Origin: Euryarchaeota archaeon UBA124
Lineage (GTDB): Archaea; Thermoplasmatota; Poseidoniia; Poseidoniales; Poseidoniaceae
Length of the DNA stretch: 12,727 nucleotides
NCBI GenBank assembly: GCA_002502215.1
Contig: DAPT01000026.1
Coordinates: 1-12,727, forward strand
Reading direction: 5' to 3'
A program made the position numbers and the translations under genes. Each line of letters opens with the position of its first letter. Positions within the stretch are counted from its first letter, which is position 1. Shown in pieces: positions 5,950 to 12,727 of the stretch. Below the pieces are notes generated by a model. That model made no database searches, had not been told where the DNA came from, and saw only the letters and a list, made by a program, of their open reading frames with translations.

Positions 5950-6768
5950 ATGCGCAAAGTAGCATGTTTGGCCGTTTTCATGGCGTTGATGATGTTGATT
6001 CCAGTTCAGGCTGGAGAGAATGTAAGCATTCAACAATCGCAACCTCAGGATGATAATCGCCAACCGAGTGAGGAGAACAAAACGCTGTATATGTTCTGGA
6101 ACAATTCGAACACGAACGCATGGACACACTTCCAGAGTGTCGACAATTCCAGTCTCGAACTTTATTCTGAGGAAGTCGATAATGGACTCATCGATATTGA
6201 CCTTCGATTTGGAATGGAGCCAATCCTTTCCAAGCGTTTGTACATGGACCCGGAAGGTCTTTTCCGAGGTTCATTCAACATCTACGTTGAGGGCGATTGG
6301 ACAAACGACAACGACGGAAACACTGCATGTGGACAAAACGACTGCGACGAACTAAACATTTCGCTGTACGCTGGACCGAACATCATCGGGGAGCATCACG
6401 AAACAGGCCTCGTCGTTGGAGACAACACGGTCACCTTCAATTTCGAAATTTCAGAGGAGACAACGATTGATTGGAACGGTGATCAATTCAACCCTGAAGT
6501 TCGAGTATCGATGAAACTCCGTGGAAACTTCCAATCCGGTGGATTATTTTTCGCAGATACCGGCGAGCCTGCTAAGTTCGAAATGAGCATGGGCGAGCAA
6601 TCCTACATCGAACTCCCTGTTGACGATGCGTCGTGGGAAGAAGCGTTCCAAGAGGGTGGTGACATCGGAGGCGATGACTCTGAAGACACGCCTGGATTCA
6701 CACTCGTTGTTGCTTCGGCAGCCATTGCAATGGCCGTCTTTGTCAACGCTCGAAGAGAAGAAGAGTGA
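5950..6768 (+). CDS. Secreted acidic protein with PGF-CTERM-like anchor, function unknown
   Basis: This 272-residue protein has a signal peptide (MRKVACLAVFMALMMLIPVQA, likely cut after residue 21), then an acidic, Asn-rich outer domain. It ends with an acidic spacer (GGDDSEDT), PGF at 248-250, a hydrophobic segment and the charged tail NARREEE. That tail is the layout of archaeal PGF-CTERM proteins, which are exported and covalently lipid-anchored at the surface. The middle is beta-rich by eye, with alternating hydrophobic stretches such as RGSFNIYVEGDW and VTFNFEIS. It holds a DNDGNTACGQNDCDE loop with two cysteines that may bind calcium or form a disulfide, and several N-x-S/T sequons. I recognise no enzyme motif. 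It starts 59 bases after ftsZ in the same direction; GGGG four bases before the ATG and TCATATCT about 25 bases upstream are possible signals, so it may have its own promoter. Confidence 0.75.
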   Translation: MRKVACLAVFMALMMLIPVQAGENVSIQQSQPQDDNRQPSEENKTLYMFWNNSNTNAWTHFQSVDNSSLELYSEEVDNGLIDIDLRFGMEPILSKRLYMDPEGLFRGSFNIYVEGDWTNDNDGNTACGQNDCDELNISLYAGPNIIGEHHETGLVVGDNTVTFNFEISEETTIDWNGDQFNPEVRVSMKLRGNFQSGGLFFADTGEPAKFEMSMGEQSYIELPVDDASWEEAFQEGGDIGGDDSEDTPGFTLVVASAAIAMAVFVNARREEE

Positions 6769-6772
6769 TTCT

Positions 6773-8113
6773 TCACGCATTTAGTGCTGAGAGAATCGAT
6801 TCTGTGTTGAGAGCAACTGGAAGTTGCTCTCCATCAGCAAGCCGCTTGACCGTTGCTTGGCCTTGTTCGAGATCTCTTGGTCCGACAACAAGTGCATAAC
6901 CTGCTCCAATGCTGTCTGCCCAACCCATGGCTTTGCCAATCTTTCGTGACCGCAATTCAATTTCGACGCGTACGCCTGTGTACCGTAGTTCACGCACCAT
7001 ATCGAGAATTTCTGAAGGTTCAATGTTGAATGGAATCATTGCAAGAAGCGGCGCTTCATCGGCCTGACCTGGAACGATTTCATCACGCCCTTCTGCCTCT
7101 GCTTGTGCTTCCAATGCGAGGAGGACTCGATCAAAGCCAAGACCAAATCCACAGCAAGGATCAAGATCGGCAAGACCAAACAAATGCAGGAGTTTGTAGG
7201 AACCTCCTCCAAGAACCTGCCCTTCTCCACCCAATTCAGGAACATGGACTTCAAACACAGTTCCCGTGTAATAGTCGAGACCTCGAGCGACGGTGAAGTT
7301 GACTGCGAGAGAGGGCGGTGTTGGAGCGAGTTGCCCAATGGATTTGATTGTTGATTCGAGATCATCCAGAGCTTCGAGAGAGACTCCTTCCATGGTTGAA
7401 AGAAGTTCACGGGCTGATGCGATCGTTTCTTGCCCGCCTTTCAGTTTCGACAATTGTTGCAAGGGTGCGATGAACTCTGTGGATATTGATTGCTTTTCAA
7501 ACAAGGATTGCAGGCCATCAAAATCCTCTTTGTCAAGGAAACGCATCGCAGAGGCAAGCGGTGGTTCGCCAGATTCGGAAACTTCGCTCAGACCAATACC
7601 GGTAAGGACCTGCTTGAGGACACCAACGTGACCGATACGCAATTCCCAATTCTTGAGACCGGCTTCGGTGAGCATGTTGATGGCAAGTGCAATGACTTCA
7701 GCTTCGACAAGAGGTCCTGTAGCTCCAATCAATTCAACTCCATATTGGTAGAACTCTCGATAACGTCCCTTCTTGAATTCCTCATAGCGGAAACATTGAC
7801 CATAGTAGGAGAGGCGCAATGGTTTGGTTTCGTTTCGTAATTCTTCTGCGACCATTCGCATGACGGGGGCAGTAAGTTCAGGGCGAAGCGTAAGATCTCG
7901 CTCCCCTTTGTCTTGAAAAGCATAGAGTTGAGAAACAACGCCCGGTCCTGATTTTGCTGTAAACAAATCAAGTGATTCAAAGATCGGTGTTTGAACACGA
8001 GAAAATCCATGCCGGCGGGCTTGCTCTTCGAGAAGCGATTCAAATGCAAGTCGCTGTTTCATCTCGACTGGCCCGAAGTCACGCGTACCTCTTGGACGTT
8101 GGACCATGAACAT
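6773..8113 (-). CDS. hisS: Histidyl-tRNA synthetase
   Basis: A class II aminoacyl-tRNA synthetase of 446 residues that charges tRNA-His in the cytoplasm. The N-terminus has RPRGTRDF (6-13). Motif 2 is CFRYEEFKKGRYREFYQYGVE-like at 107-127. The histidine-specific HisA motif RGLDYYTG is at 277-284, followed by LGGGSYKLLHLFG at 301-313, the archaeal/eukaryal variant of the second histidine motif. Motif 3 is GFGLGFDRV at 322-330. The C-terminal anticodon-binding domain runs from about residue 355 to the end. Length is normal. The frame is open to a TTG at 8149, but the conserved N-terminus fits ATG 8113 (MFMVQRPRG) or ATG 8107. No Shine-Dalgarno sits near either; a TATA-like ATCATAATTG at 8147-8156 (minus) would put the transcript start about 11 bases upstream of 8113. 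It converges with the PGF-CTERM gene, leaving four bases between the stops. Confidence 0.96.
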   Translation of the reverse strand: MFMVQRPRGTRDFGPVEMKQRLAFESLLEEQARRHGFSRVQTPIFESLDLFTAKSGPGVVSQLYAFQDKGERDLTLRPELTAPVMRMVAEELRNETKPLRLSYYGQCFRYEEFKKGRYREFYQYGVELIGATGPLVEAEVIALAINMLTEAGLKNWELRIGHVGVLKQVLTGIGLSEVSESGEPPLASAMRFLDKEDFDGLQSLFEKQSISTEFIAPLQQLSKLKGGQETIASARELLSTMEGVSLEALDDLESTIKSIGQLAPTPPSLAVNFTVARGLDYYTGTVFEVHVPELGGEGQVLGGGSYKLLHLFGLADLDPCCGFGLGFDRVLLALEAQAEAEGRDEIVPGQADEAPLLAMIPFNIEPSEILDMVRELRYTGVRVEIELRSRKIGKAMGWADSIGAGYALVVGPRDLEQGQATVKRLADGEQLPVALNTESILSALNA

Positions 8114-8218
8114 TCGAAGAGCACTTCCCTCTAATGCCCTTCGCTCCAATTATGATGGTTCGGTTGATTCCTACTCAGTTTGGCTACACGCCTTCGAGAG
8201 GTCGCAGATTGCTTATTC

Positions 8219-8746
8219 TTATTCTGAAAATTCTGGAAGCGTTGGAGCCGAAGGTAGTTCTGGGTGGGGAGTCTCCTCGGTTTCTTCCGATTCAGCAATA
8301 CGCTTGAGTCGCTCCACAAGCTCCCAATCCGGCTCATGTGGCTCCGTATCTTCTGCACCGTCCCAGTGATCCTGACGAACCGCGACCAAATCAGGTATGT
8401 TCTTCATGGCGTTCGTTCCAATATCATCGATTGGTTCTGAGGCACCCCCAAGCGATTCAAACGCCTTTGCAACCGCCGTAGCATCCGGCCCTTTTCCGGA
8501 TGCTGCGGCCATATCTCTCTTCAGTTGGAAGGCCGCTTTTTGTTCAGCTTCCTCGGCTTCACGGCGCATTTGCATTTCAACGGATTCCCAGACTTCCTGT
8601 TCCTTGCGTTTTTCTTCCTTTTGCCTTTCCCATTCGATGGCTTCCTCACTTGGTCGATCATAACGTTTCCAAAACCATCGGGCAATCGCAATGAACAGGA
8701 GAGATACAACAAAGCCTGCCAACAACCACTGAACGAGTGGTTCCAT
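8219..8746 (-). CDS. Membrane-anchored coiled-coil protein, possible symporter accessory subunit
   Basis: A 175-residue protein with one N-terminal membrane segment (about residues 5-25, VQWLLAGFVVSLLFIAIARW), then WKRYDRPSEE and a highly charged helix rich in Glu, Lys, Arg and Gln from about 33 to 78 that should form a coiled coil. The rest is acidic and proline-containing, with two helical stretches (AVAKAFESLGG and WELVERLKRIAESEE). There are no catalytic motifs and I do not recognise the family. Positive residues directly after the membrane segment suggest the soluble part is cytoplasmic. It starts 15 bases after the stop of the sodium symporter gene, with a strong GGAGGT eight bases before its ATG, so it is almost certainly co-transcribed and probably co-translated. 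That placement recalls the small membrane subunits encoded beside some bacterial NSS transporters (MetS beside MetP), but no sequence similarity is claimed. Confidence 0.7.
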   Translation of the reverse strand: MEPLVQWLLAGFVVSLLFIAIARWFWKRYDRPSEEAIEWERQKEEKRKEQEVWESVEMQMRREAEEAEQKAAFQLKRDMAAASGKGPDATAVAKAFESLGGASEPIDDIGTNAMKNIPDLVAVRQDHWDGAEDTEPHEPDWELVERLKRIAESEETEETPHPELPSAPTLPEFSE

Positions 8747-8754
8747 GGCTTACA

Positions 8755-8760
8755 ACCTCC
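8755..8760 (-). promoter_or_regulatory. Strong Shine-Dalgarno (GGAGGT) of the coiled-coil gene
   Basis: The minus strand has GGAGGT immediately after the symporter stop codon (TGA at 8762-8764), with eight bases to the ATG at 8746. This is the best ribosome-binding site in the window and supports re-initiation after the symporter. Confidence 0.7.
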
Positions 8761-8761
8761 A

Positions 8762-10447
8762 TCAATCGACGGCTTCTGCAACGAGTTCAGCCATTGGAGC
8801 TTCAGCACCAACAACCGTCACAAGTGGGTCATCTCCGCCAGGAAGCAATGAGATGTCCGCCTCAGCTCCCTCGGGTACGTTACGGTAAAGTGGACGAGCG
8901 ATGAGGAATTTGTTTAGCGAAATGAAGACGATTGCAACAACAGACCAGAAGGTAAGAATGATTCCCAGTCCCTTCGGGTTGGCTGGGTTCCAAACGTCCT
9001 CAGTGTTCGCAATCATGTCTCCGAAGTAAGAAAGCATGAGGACGCTGAACAAAATCGGGAATGCGAGGTAGAGACACAAATCCCACCATCGACCGACTTC
9101 AATATCGTTGTCACCTGTGTTGATGTAGTCGTCACGGAAAGCGGACACACCGATACCAAGGTATCCTTCAAAGCCAGGCGGAGCCTTGCCCAACTCGACC
9201 TCTTTCTTCCACTTGATGTAACCGTACTTCCATATTGAGAATGCAATAAACAATCCACTGAACATCAAACCATAGCCCCAGATGTGATCTTGGACTTCGA
9301 GGAATTCTGGGAAGGCGACTCCAGCAGAGTCGAGTTTTATCCACATAATTGCGGATGGTAGACCAAAGAAGAAGATTGCAATTGAAGTAATGAGGACCGA
9401 CCTTTGTCGTTCATATCCGTGATCGACAAAGTTTCGGACACACAACTCAACGGTTGATATCATCGAGGTGATGGCTGCAAACGACAACGCAAGGAAGAAT
9501 CCAGCCATCATCACAAAGGCACCAATCGCTCCGCCTGGGGCCTGTGCGAAGACTTCAGGAAGTGCAAGGAATGTGATAGCGGAGGATCCATTGGTGACGG
9601 TTGCAAGAGGGTCTGCACTGACAGCAAAGATAGCAGAGAGAACAGCCAAACCAGCAATGATCGAAATGCTGTTGTTGGCAAAACCCATTGTGAACGCATT
9701 GAGAACCGTATCCTCATCTTTTCGCATGTAGACAGCATAGGTGATGGCCATGCCCATTCCTGCTGAACAGGACCACGCTGATTGGGATAATCCATTAATC
9801 CACACCTCAGGTTCGCCAAGCATTGCAGGATCGACCGTAAACATGAACAAAGCTCCGTCGAGGCTTCCATCCGAGAGATCCATCCACAACGAAAGACCAA
9901 GCGTCATAAAGAGGAGAACGAAAAGAGATGTCATCAAAATAACATTGACTTTCTCGATGGCTTTTGCTCCTTTCCAAATTGCGAGGAGCGTTATTGCGAT
10001 AACAAGAAACTGGAAGGCGATAACCTGCATAGGATTCTGCAAGAACGTGTTCCAAACTTCGGTGGTATCAACGCCGTCTCCCGTCAGTCCACCTGAAATT
10101 CCGAGCTGGAAATACTTGAGGCACCATCCTGCTACAATCGCATAATAGAATCCAATCGCAGTTGAAATCCACGCAGTCCACAGTCCCATCCATGCGAATT
10201 TCTTACCAGCAAAAATACGGAAGGTTCCGACGGTTCCAGTTCGCGAGCGTTTACCCATCGCAAATTCAGCAATAACCAGCGGAATGGACCATACAAAGAG
10301 GAAGATGACCCACGGAATAAGGAACGTACCGCCGCCGTTCGCACCGACCATTCGGGGAAAACGCCAGATGTTTCCAGTTCCAATGGCTGCGCCAATCGAG
10401 GCGAAAATGAGGCCAAGACGGCCAGAAAATTGGTCGCTCTGTGACAT
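8762..10447 (-). CDS. Neurotransmitter:sodium symporter (NSS/SLC6) family amino-acid transporter
   Basis: This 561-residue LeuT-fold transporter should import an amino acid or related compound with sodium. TM1 contains the signature IGTGNIWRFP (22-31), and NGGGTFLIP at 37-45 leads into TM2. Ungapped alignment from memory to LeuT places the sodium-site residues Ala21, Asn26, Ser226 and Asn258 (Na1), and Gly19, Ile22, Ala324, Thr327 and Ser328 (Na2). TM6 is AWSCSAGMG at 224-232 followed by ITYAVYMRKDED. The LeuT Glu290 position is Ser262, as in chloride-dependent animal members. Pocket positions differ from LeuT: Phe253 becomes Trp225, Phe259 becomes Met231, Ile359 becomes Thr332, so the substrate may differ from leucine. 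The frame extends to ATG 10483 inside the preceding gene, but ATG 10447 fits the family N-terminus and has GAGG eight bases upstream. That GAGG overlaps the carboxypeptidase stop, with a 10-base gap between genes, so the two are probably translationally coupled. Confidence 0.92.
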   Translation of the reverse strand: MSQSDQFSGRLGLIFASIGAAIGTGNIWRFPRMVGANGGGTFLIPWVIFLFVWSIPLVIAEFAMGKRSRTGTVGTFRIFAGKKFAWMGLWTAWISTAIGFYYAIVAGWCLKYFQLGISGGLTGDGVDTTEVWNTFLQNPMQVIAFQFLVIAITLLAIWKGAKAIEKVNVILMTSLFVLLFMTLGLSLWMDLSDGSLDGALFMFTVDPAMLGEPEVWINGLSQSAWSCSAGMGMAITYAVYMRKDEDTVLNAFTMGFANNSISIIAGLAVLSAIFAVSADPLATVTNGSSAITFLALPEVFAQAPGGAIGAFVMMAGFFLALSFAAITSMISTVELCVRNFVDHGYERQRSVLITSIAIFFFGLPSAIMWIKLDSAGVAFPEFLEVQDHIWGYGLMFSGLFIAFSIWKYGYIKWKKEVELGKAPPGFEGYLGIGVSAFRDDYINTGDNDIEVGRWWDLCLYLAFPILFSVLMLSYFGDMIANTEDVWNPANPKGLGIILTFWSVVAIVFISLNKFLIARPLYRNVPEGAEADISLLPGGDDPLVTVVGAEAPMAELVAEAVD

Positions 10448-10455
10448 TTCAATCG

Positions 10456-10459
10456 CCTC
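10456..10459 (-). promoter_or_regulatory. Shine-Dalgarno (GAGG) deciding the symporter start
   Basis: GAGG on the minus strand shares two bases with the carboxypeptidase stop codon (TGA at 10458-10460) and lies eight bases before ATG 10447. The earlier in-frame ATG at 10483 has no such site, so this favours the shorter protein and re-initiation after the upstream gene. Confidence 0.55.
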
Positions 10460-12608
10460 AGTTATGAACCTCTCGAGGATCATTGCTGTTGAGCATCAGT
10501 CGTAGACAAGCCCCTAATCCGCCCCAAACGGCGCCTGCGATGATGACAAAGAGGAACAAGGAACTCGCAAGATTGCCATAGGATGAACGGTACTCAATTC
10601 CAAGTTCGTAGTATGAGCCATCCGCTGGGTAGATTGATTGTGAACCACTCAAGGTTGTGATTTGAGCCTTGTAATGCAACGTACCTGTCGAGGATTCAGA
10701 CACAGGAAGCTCAGCGCGCAGCACGGTTCCATTCCCTTCAGCAGTTGTACACGCTTTGTCCACGCGCTCAATCTTCACGGACTCCCACGGAGTCGTGGCC
10801 CATTCTCGAGGACCGTAATCGGACTGGAGCCGACTTGGTTTGACCATTCTGTACTTCACGATGCTGTTGGCTTCGCTGTATGGGAATTCGTTTGAGACAC
10901 AAATGTCGATTGGAATATCTCCTGATTCTGGAACATCAACTTCGTTTGGAGTGACGAGATAATTCTGTTGAGAAACGTTACCAAGAGCGAGGTTTGCACG
11001 CTCTCTGGGGTTGTCAGAGATCTCAAGAATGTAGAACGGTACACCGAGGTTTCGAACTGCAATGTGGTTCACATCCTCTGGTTGTTGGTGAAATGCGGTT
11101 CCAATCTCCATGGTGTAACAGTATGAGTCATGCAATCCGTACTGCCAGTCACAGTAATCACCGGTTGTAGGGTAGAGATCGCTGCTCTGAATGTTCGCGT
11201 AATCTGTCATTTCAGCCATCTTATCCCCGTGGTAAATGAGTTGTTGGTGGTCAGGTGTTTCGCAATTGGTGCAATGTCCCCAAGGGTAGAGAACCAACTC
11301 AGAGAACGAGTGCCATGAGAGCGTTACCTTGAAATCGGAGGCTCGGTTCATATCATCGTCGTTCATCTCGGTCAGATCTTGGACGAACAGCGTTTCCGGT
11401 TCTGAGTTTCCGCCCCACCAGTCTTCGTCCGTTAAACCGTCAGCGTCGTCATCGTTTCCATCGACATGGTCTTCGTTGACTTGCCCATCACCGTCGTTGT
11501 CAGTATCGTCAACCGGTCCGTTGTAGACATCGTTGTTTTGTCCAGCATAGCACATTCCTGGGAACAACGGTCCCGTTGCACCAAGTGGAGCGCCCCACTC
11601 ATACTGGAAGTTTCGATTCAAATCGACTCCATCGCATCCTTCGTCAACTTCTTCATCGATGTCGGGAAGAGGTGTTACGCCAGTGACTGTGTTGTCTCGT
11701 AGGTTCTTTCTCCACCCGCTTGTTGGGCATGTTTCCCATGCGTTTTCACCGCAAAACTCCTCTCGGTCGTAGCGGTTTCCATCAACGTTTAGCATTGGGA
11801 CGAGATAAATTTCACGAGTGTTTACCAAGTCAGTGAGCTGCTGTTCTGAGAAATCTTCGTCAACACCAAGGTCGCCGGGACCGCAAGGGTTACCGTCACC
11901 GTTGGAATCTTGGTGTTCTGCAGCAAGCGACAAACAGTCGCCGTCGTCATCAATGATTCCGTCACCGTTTGCATCGCCCCACGGGTCTTCGTCAATGAGT
12001 CCATCACCATCGTTATCGATACCGGCCGTTCCATAATAATGTGCAATTGTTTCCAAAAACAACATAGGTACTTCGTACGACATCCACTCACGTGCGTGGA
12101 AGTTTCCAACCATCTGAACATCTGGGATATCTGGGTAGTTTCCACAATCACCAACAAAGTCGTTGCAATCACCGCCATAGACACCTTCGAGATCTTCGCC
12201 ACCGCCGGTAATCTTCAACCAGGGCGAAGGATGATTGTAGAAATGACCCTCATAACTGTCAGCAGTCATCTCAATATCGCGTGCATTGGTTCCGCCGTTC
12301 ATACCTTCATGAAACGACATAATGTCGACTGTTTGACCTTGATAGGTGTAGGTTTTCTCTGCGAGTTGCATCATGCGTTCACGCATTGAAAAATAATCGT
12401 GATATTCTTTGAACTGAATTCGATCATCGCCTCCCCACGGATGAACGCTGTTGGCATAATCCGTACTCCAAATGCCCTCAGGGGTGTTACCTGACTCGTT
12501 TTCGTTGAACGAAGTTGCCACTGTTGATGACACAGATGTGAGCATTATTGGCATCATCAGTATGAAAATCGCAATGAAGGCTGAGCGTTGACGACGTGTG
12601 GACGACAT
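10458..12608 (-). CDS. Extracellular membrane-tethered M14 zinc carboxypeptidase with calcium-loop insertions
   Basis: A 716-residue metallocarboxypeptidase of family M14 that removes C-terminal amino acids from peptides outside the cell. It has a signal or anchor segment (FIAIFILMMPIMLTSV, about 11-26) and a C-terminal membrane segment (FLFVIIAGAVWGGLGACLRLM) followed by a short tail. All catalytic positions of pancreatic carboxypeptidase A can be matched: zinc ligands His171, Glu174 (FHAREW) and His433 (SWHSFSE); substrate carboxylate ligands Arg300, Asn331 and Arg332 (VDLNRN); Tyr479; and general base Glu501 (YTMEIG). The spacing from Tyr479 to Glu501 equals that from Tyr248 to Glu270. The catalytic domain is enlarged by two acidic insertions rich in DxDGDG-type loops, at about 198-240 and 367-396. 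A beta-rich domain (about 550-665) precedes the membrane anchor. Start: ATG 12608 is used; the frame reaches a GTG at 12638 that adds ten residues without signal-peptide character. It is the first gene of the symporter unit. Confidence 0.93.
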   Translation of the reverse strand: MSSTRRQRSAFIAIFILMMPIMLTSVSSTVATSFNENESGNTPEGIWSTDYANSVHPWGGDDRIQFKEYHDYFSMRERMMQLAEKTYTYQGQTVDIMSFHEGMNGGTNARDIEMTADSYEGHFYNHPSPWLKITGGGEDLEGVYGGDCNDFVGDCGNYPDIPDVQMVGNFHAREWMSYEVPMLFLETIAHYYGTAGIDNDGDGLIDEDPWGDANGDGIIDDDGDCLSLAAEHQDSNGDGNPCGPGDLGVDEDFSEQQLTDLVNTREIYLVPMLNVDGNRYDREEFCGENAWETCPTSGWRKNLRDNTVTGVTPLPDIDEEVDEGCDGVDLNRNFQYEWGAPLGATGPLFPGMCYAGQNNDVYNGPVDDTDNDGDGQVNEDHVDGNDDDADGLTDEDWWGGNSEPETLFVQDLTEMNDDDMNRASDFKVTLSWHSFSELVLYPWGHCTNCETPDHQQLIYHGDKMAEMTDYANIQSSDLYPTTGDYCDWQYGLHDSYCYTMEIGTAFHQQPEDVNHIAVRNLGVPFYILEISDNPRERANLALGNVSQQNYLVTPNEVDVPESGDIPIDICVSNEFPYSEANSIVKYRMVKPSRLQSDYGPREWATTPWESVKIERVDKACTTAEGNGTVLRAELPVSESSTGTLHYKAQITTLSGSQSIYPADGSYYELGIEYRSSYGNLASSLFLFVIIAGAVWGGLGACLRLMLNSNDPREVHN

Positions 12609-12652
12609 GCTATCGTTCCGGCCACATGCTCCCCACACTTGAACCCCTCGCG

Positions 12653-12662
12653 GAAGCGCTTC
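12653..12662. repeat. 10-bp palindrome upstream of the carboxypeptidase gene
   Basis: GAAGCGCTTC is a perfect palindrome 45-54 bases upstream of the carboxypeptidase ATG. It could be an operator half-pair or a chance palindrome; only position argues for a role. Confidence 0.25.
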
Positions 12663-12676
12663 TCTACGAATGGAAA

Positions 12677-12696
12677 AAACCTTGAGGAAAAGGTTT
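12677..12696. repeat. 7-bp inverted repeat in the upstream region of the carboxypeptidase gene
   Basis: AAACCTT at 12677-12683 and AAGGTTT at 12690-12696 are exact reverse complements around a six-base spacer, 69-88 bases before the ATG. It may be a regulator binding site or the hairpin of a gene beyond the window. No clear TATA box was found in this 119-base region up to the window edge. Confidence 0.3.
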
Positions 12697-12727
12697 CACC
12701 GATGGTCATGGGCCTGTATGATAATTT

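Noticed and set aside
8114..8149. Longer hisS start at TTG 8149
   Set aside because: It adds twelve residues not expected before the conserved PRGTRDF block and uses a rare start codon.
10448..10483. Longer symporter start at ATG 10483 overlapping the carboxypeptidase gene
   Set aside because: It has no Shine-Dalgarno site, forces a 26-base overlap and adds residues atypical of NSS proteins; ATG 10447 has GAGG at good spacing.
11450..11520. Dockerin domain in the carboxypeptidase
   Set aside because: The DxDGDG-type loops lie inside the catalytic domain and are not arranged as the paired 22-residue repeats of a dockerin; no cohesin-type partner is present.
12609..12638. Longer carboxypeptidase start at GTG 12638
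   Set aside because: The ten added residues are not part of a signal peptide, whereas MSSTRRQR followed by a hydrophobic run at ATG 12608 is.
1..12727. CRISPR array, insertion sequence or toxin-antitoxin pair
   Set aside because: No regularly spaced direct repeats, transposase motifs or paired small genes were found on either strand; the inverted repeats are single and short.

Overview
This window looks like a piece of an archaeal chromosome, most probably from a planktonic marine euryarchaeon of the Marine Group II / Candidatus Poseidoniales type. That placement is inference. It rests on an FtsZ2-type archaeal FtsZ, a tRNA-Tyr with an archaeal C1-G72 pair and a canonical 37/38 intron that folds into a bulge-helix-bulge, an archaeal/eukaryal-type histidyl-tRNA synthetase, and acidic secreted proteins ending in a PGF-CTERM-like tail (Pro-Gly-Phe, hydrophobic segment, charged end). 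TATA-like boxes about 27 bases from the start of the tRNA and of one gene also fit. There are no CRISPR arrays, insertion sequences or phage genes.

Layout, left to right. (1) Minus strand: the first 46 codons of a small dimeric alpha/beta-barrel (antibiotic-biosynthesis-monooxygenase-like) protein cut by the window edge; a gene-free stretch with a nested stem structure; a secreted, surface-anchored PhoX/DUF839-family protein; a GT4 glycosyltransferase; and an intron-containing tRNA-Tyr. (2) A divergent intergenic region with a second structured element. (3) Plus strand: ftsZ (FtsZ2 type), then a secreted PGF-CTERM protein of unknown function. (4) Minus strand: hisS convergent with the secreted gene, preceded by a tight three-gene unit that reads M14 carboxypeptidase, then NSS-family sodium symporter, then a membrane-anchored coiled-coil protein.

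The most coherent functional story is the three-gene unit at 8219-12608. A membrane-tethered extracellular zinc carboxypeptidase, with acidic calcium-binding-type loops inserted in its catalytic domain, would release C-terminal amino acids. A sodium-coupled amino-acid symporter would take them up, and a small coiled-coil membrane protein could be its accessory subunit. The spacings (10 and 15 bases) and Shine-Dalgarno sequences that overlap or abut the preceding stop codon support co-translation. With the PhoX-like surface protein, the window has a theme of scavenging dissolved organic matter at the cell surface, beside housekeeping genes for division, translation and glycan synthesis.

Several of the longest open frames start upstream of the likely true start. 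I moved starts downstream for the PhoX-like gene (2651), the glycosyltransferase (4073), hisS (8113), the symporter (10447) and the carboxypeptidase (12608), for reasons given in each entry.
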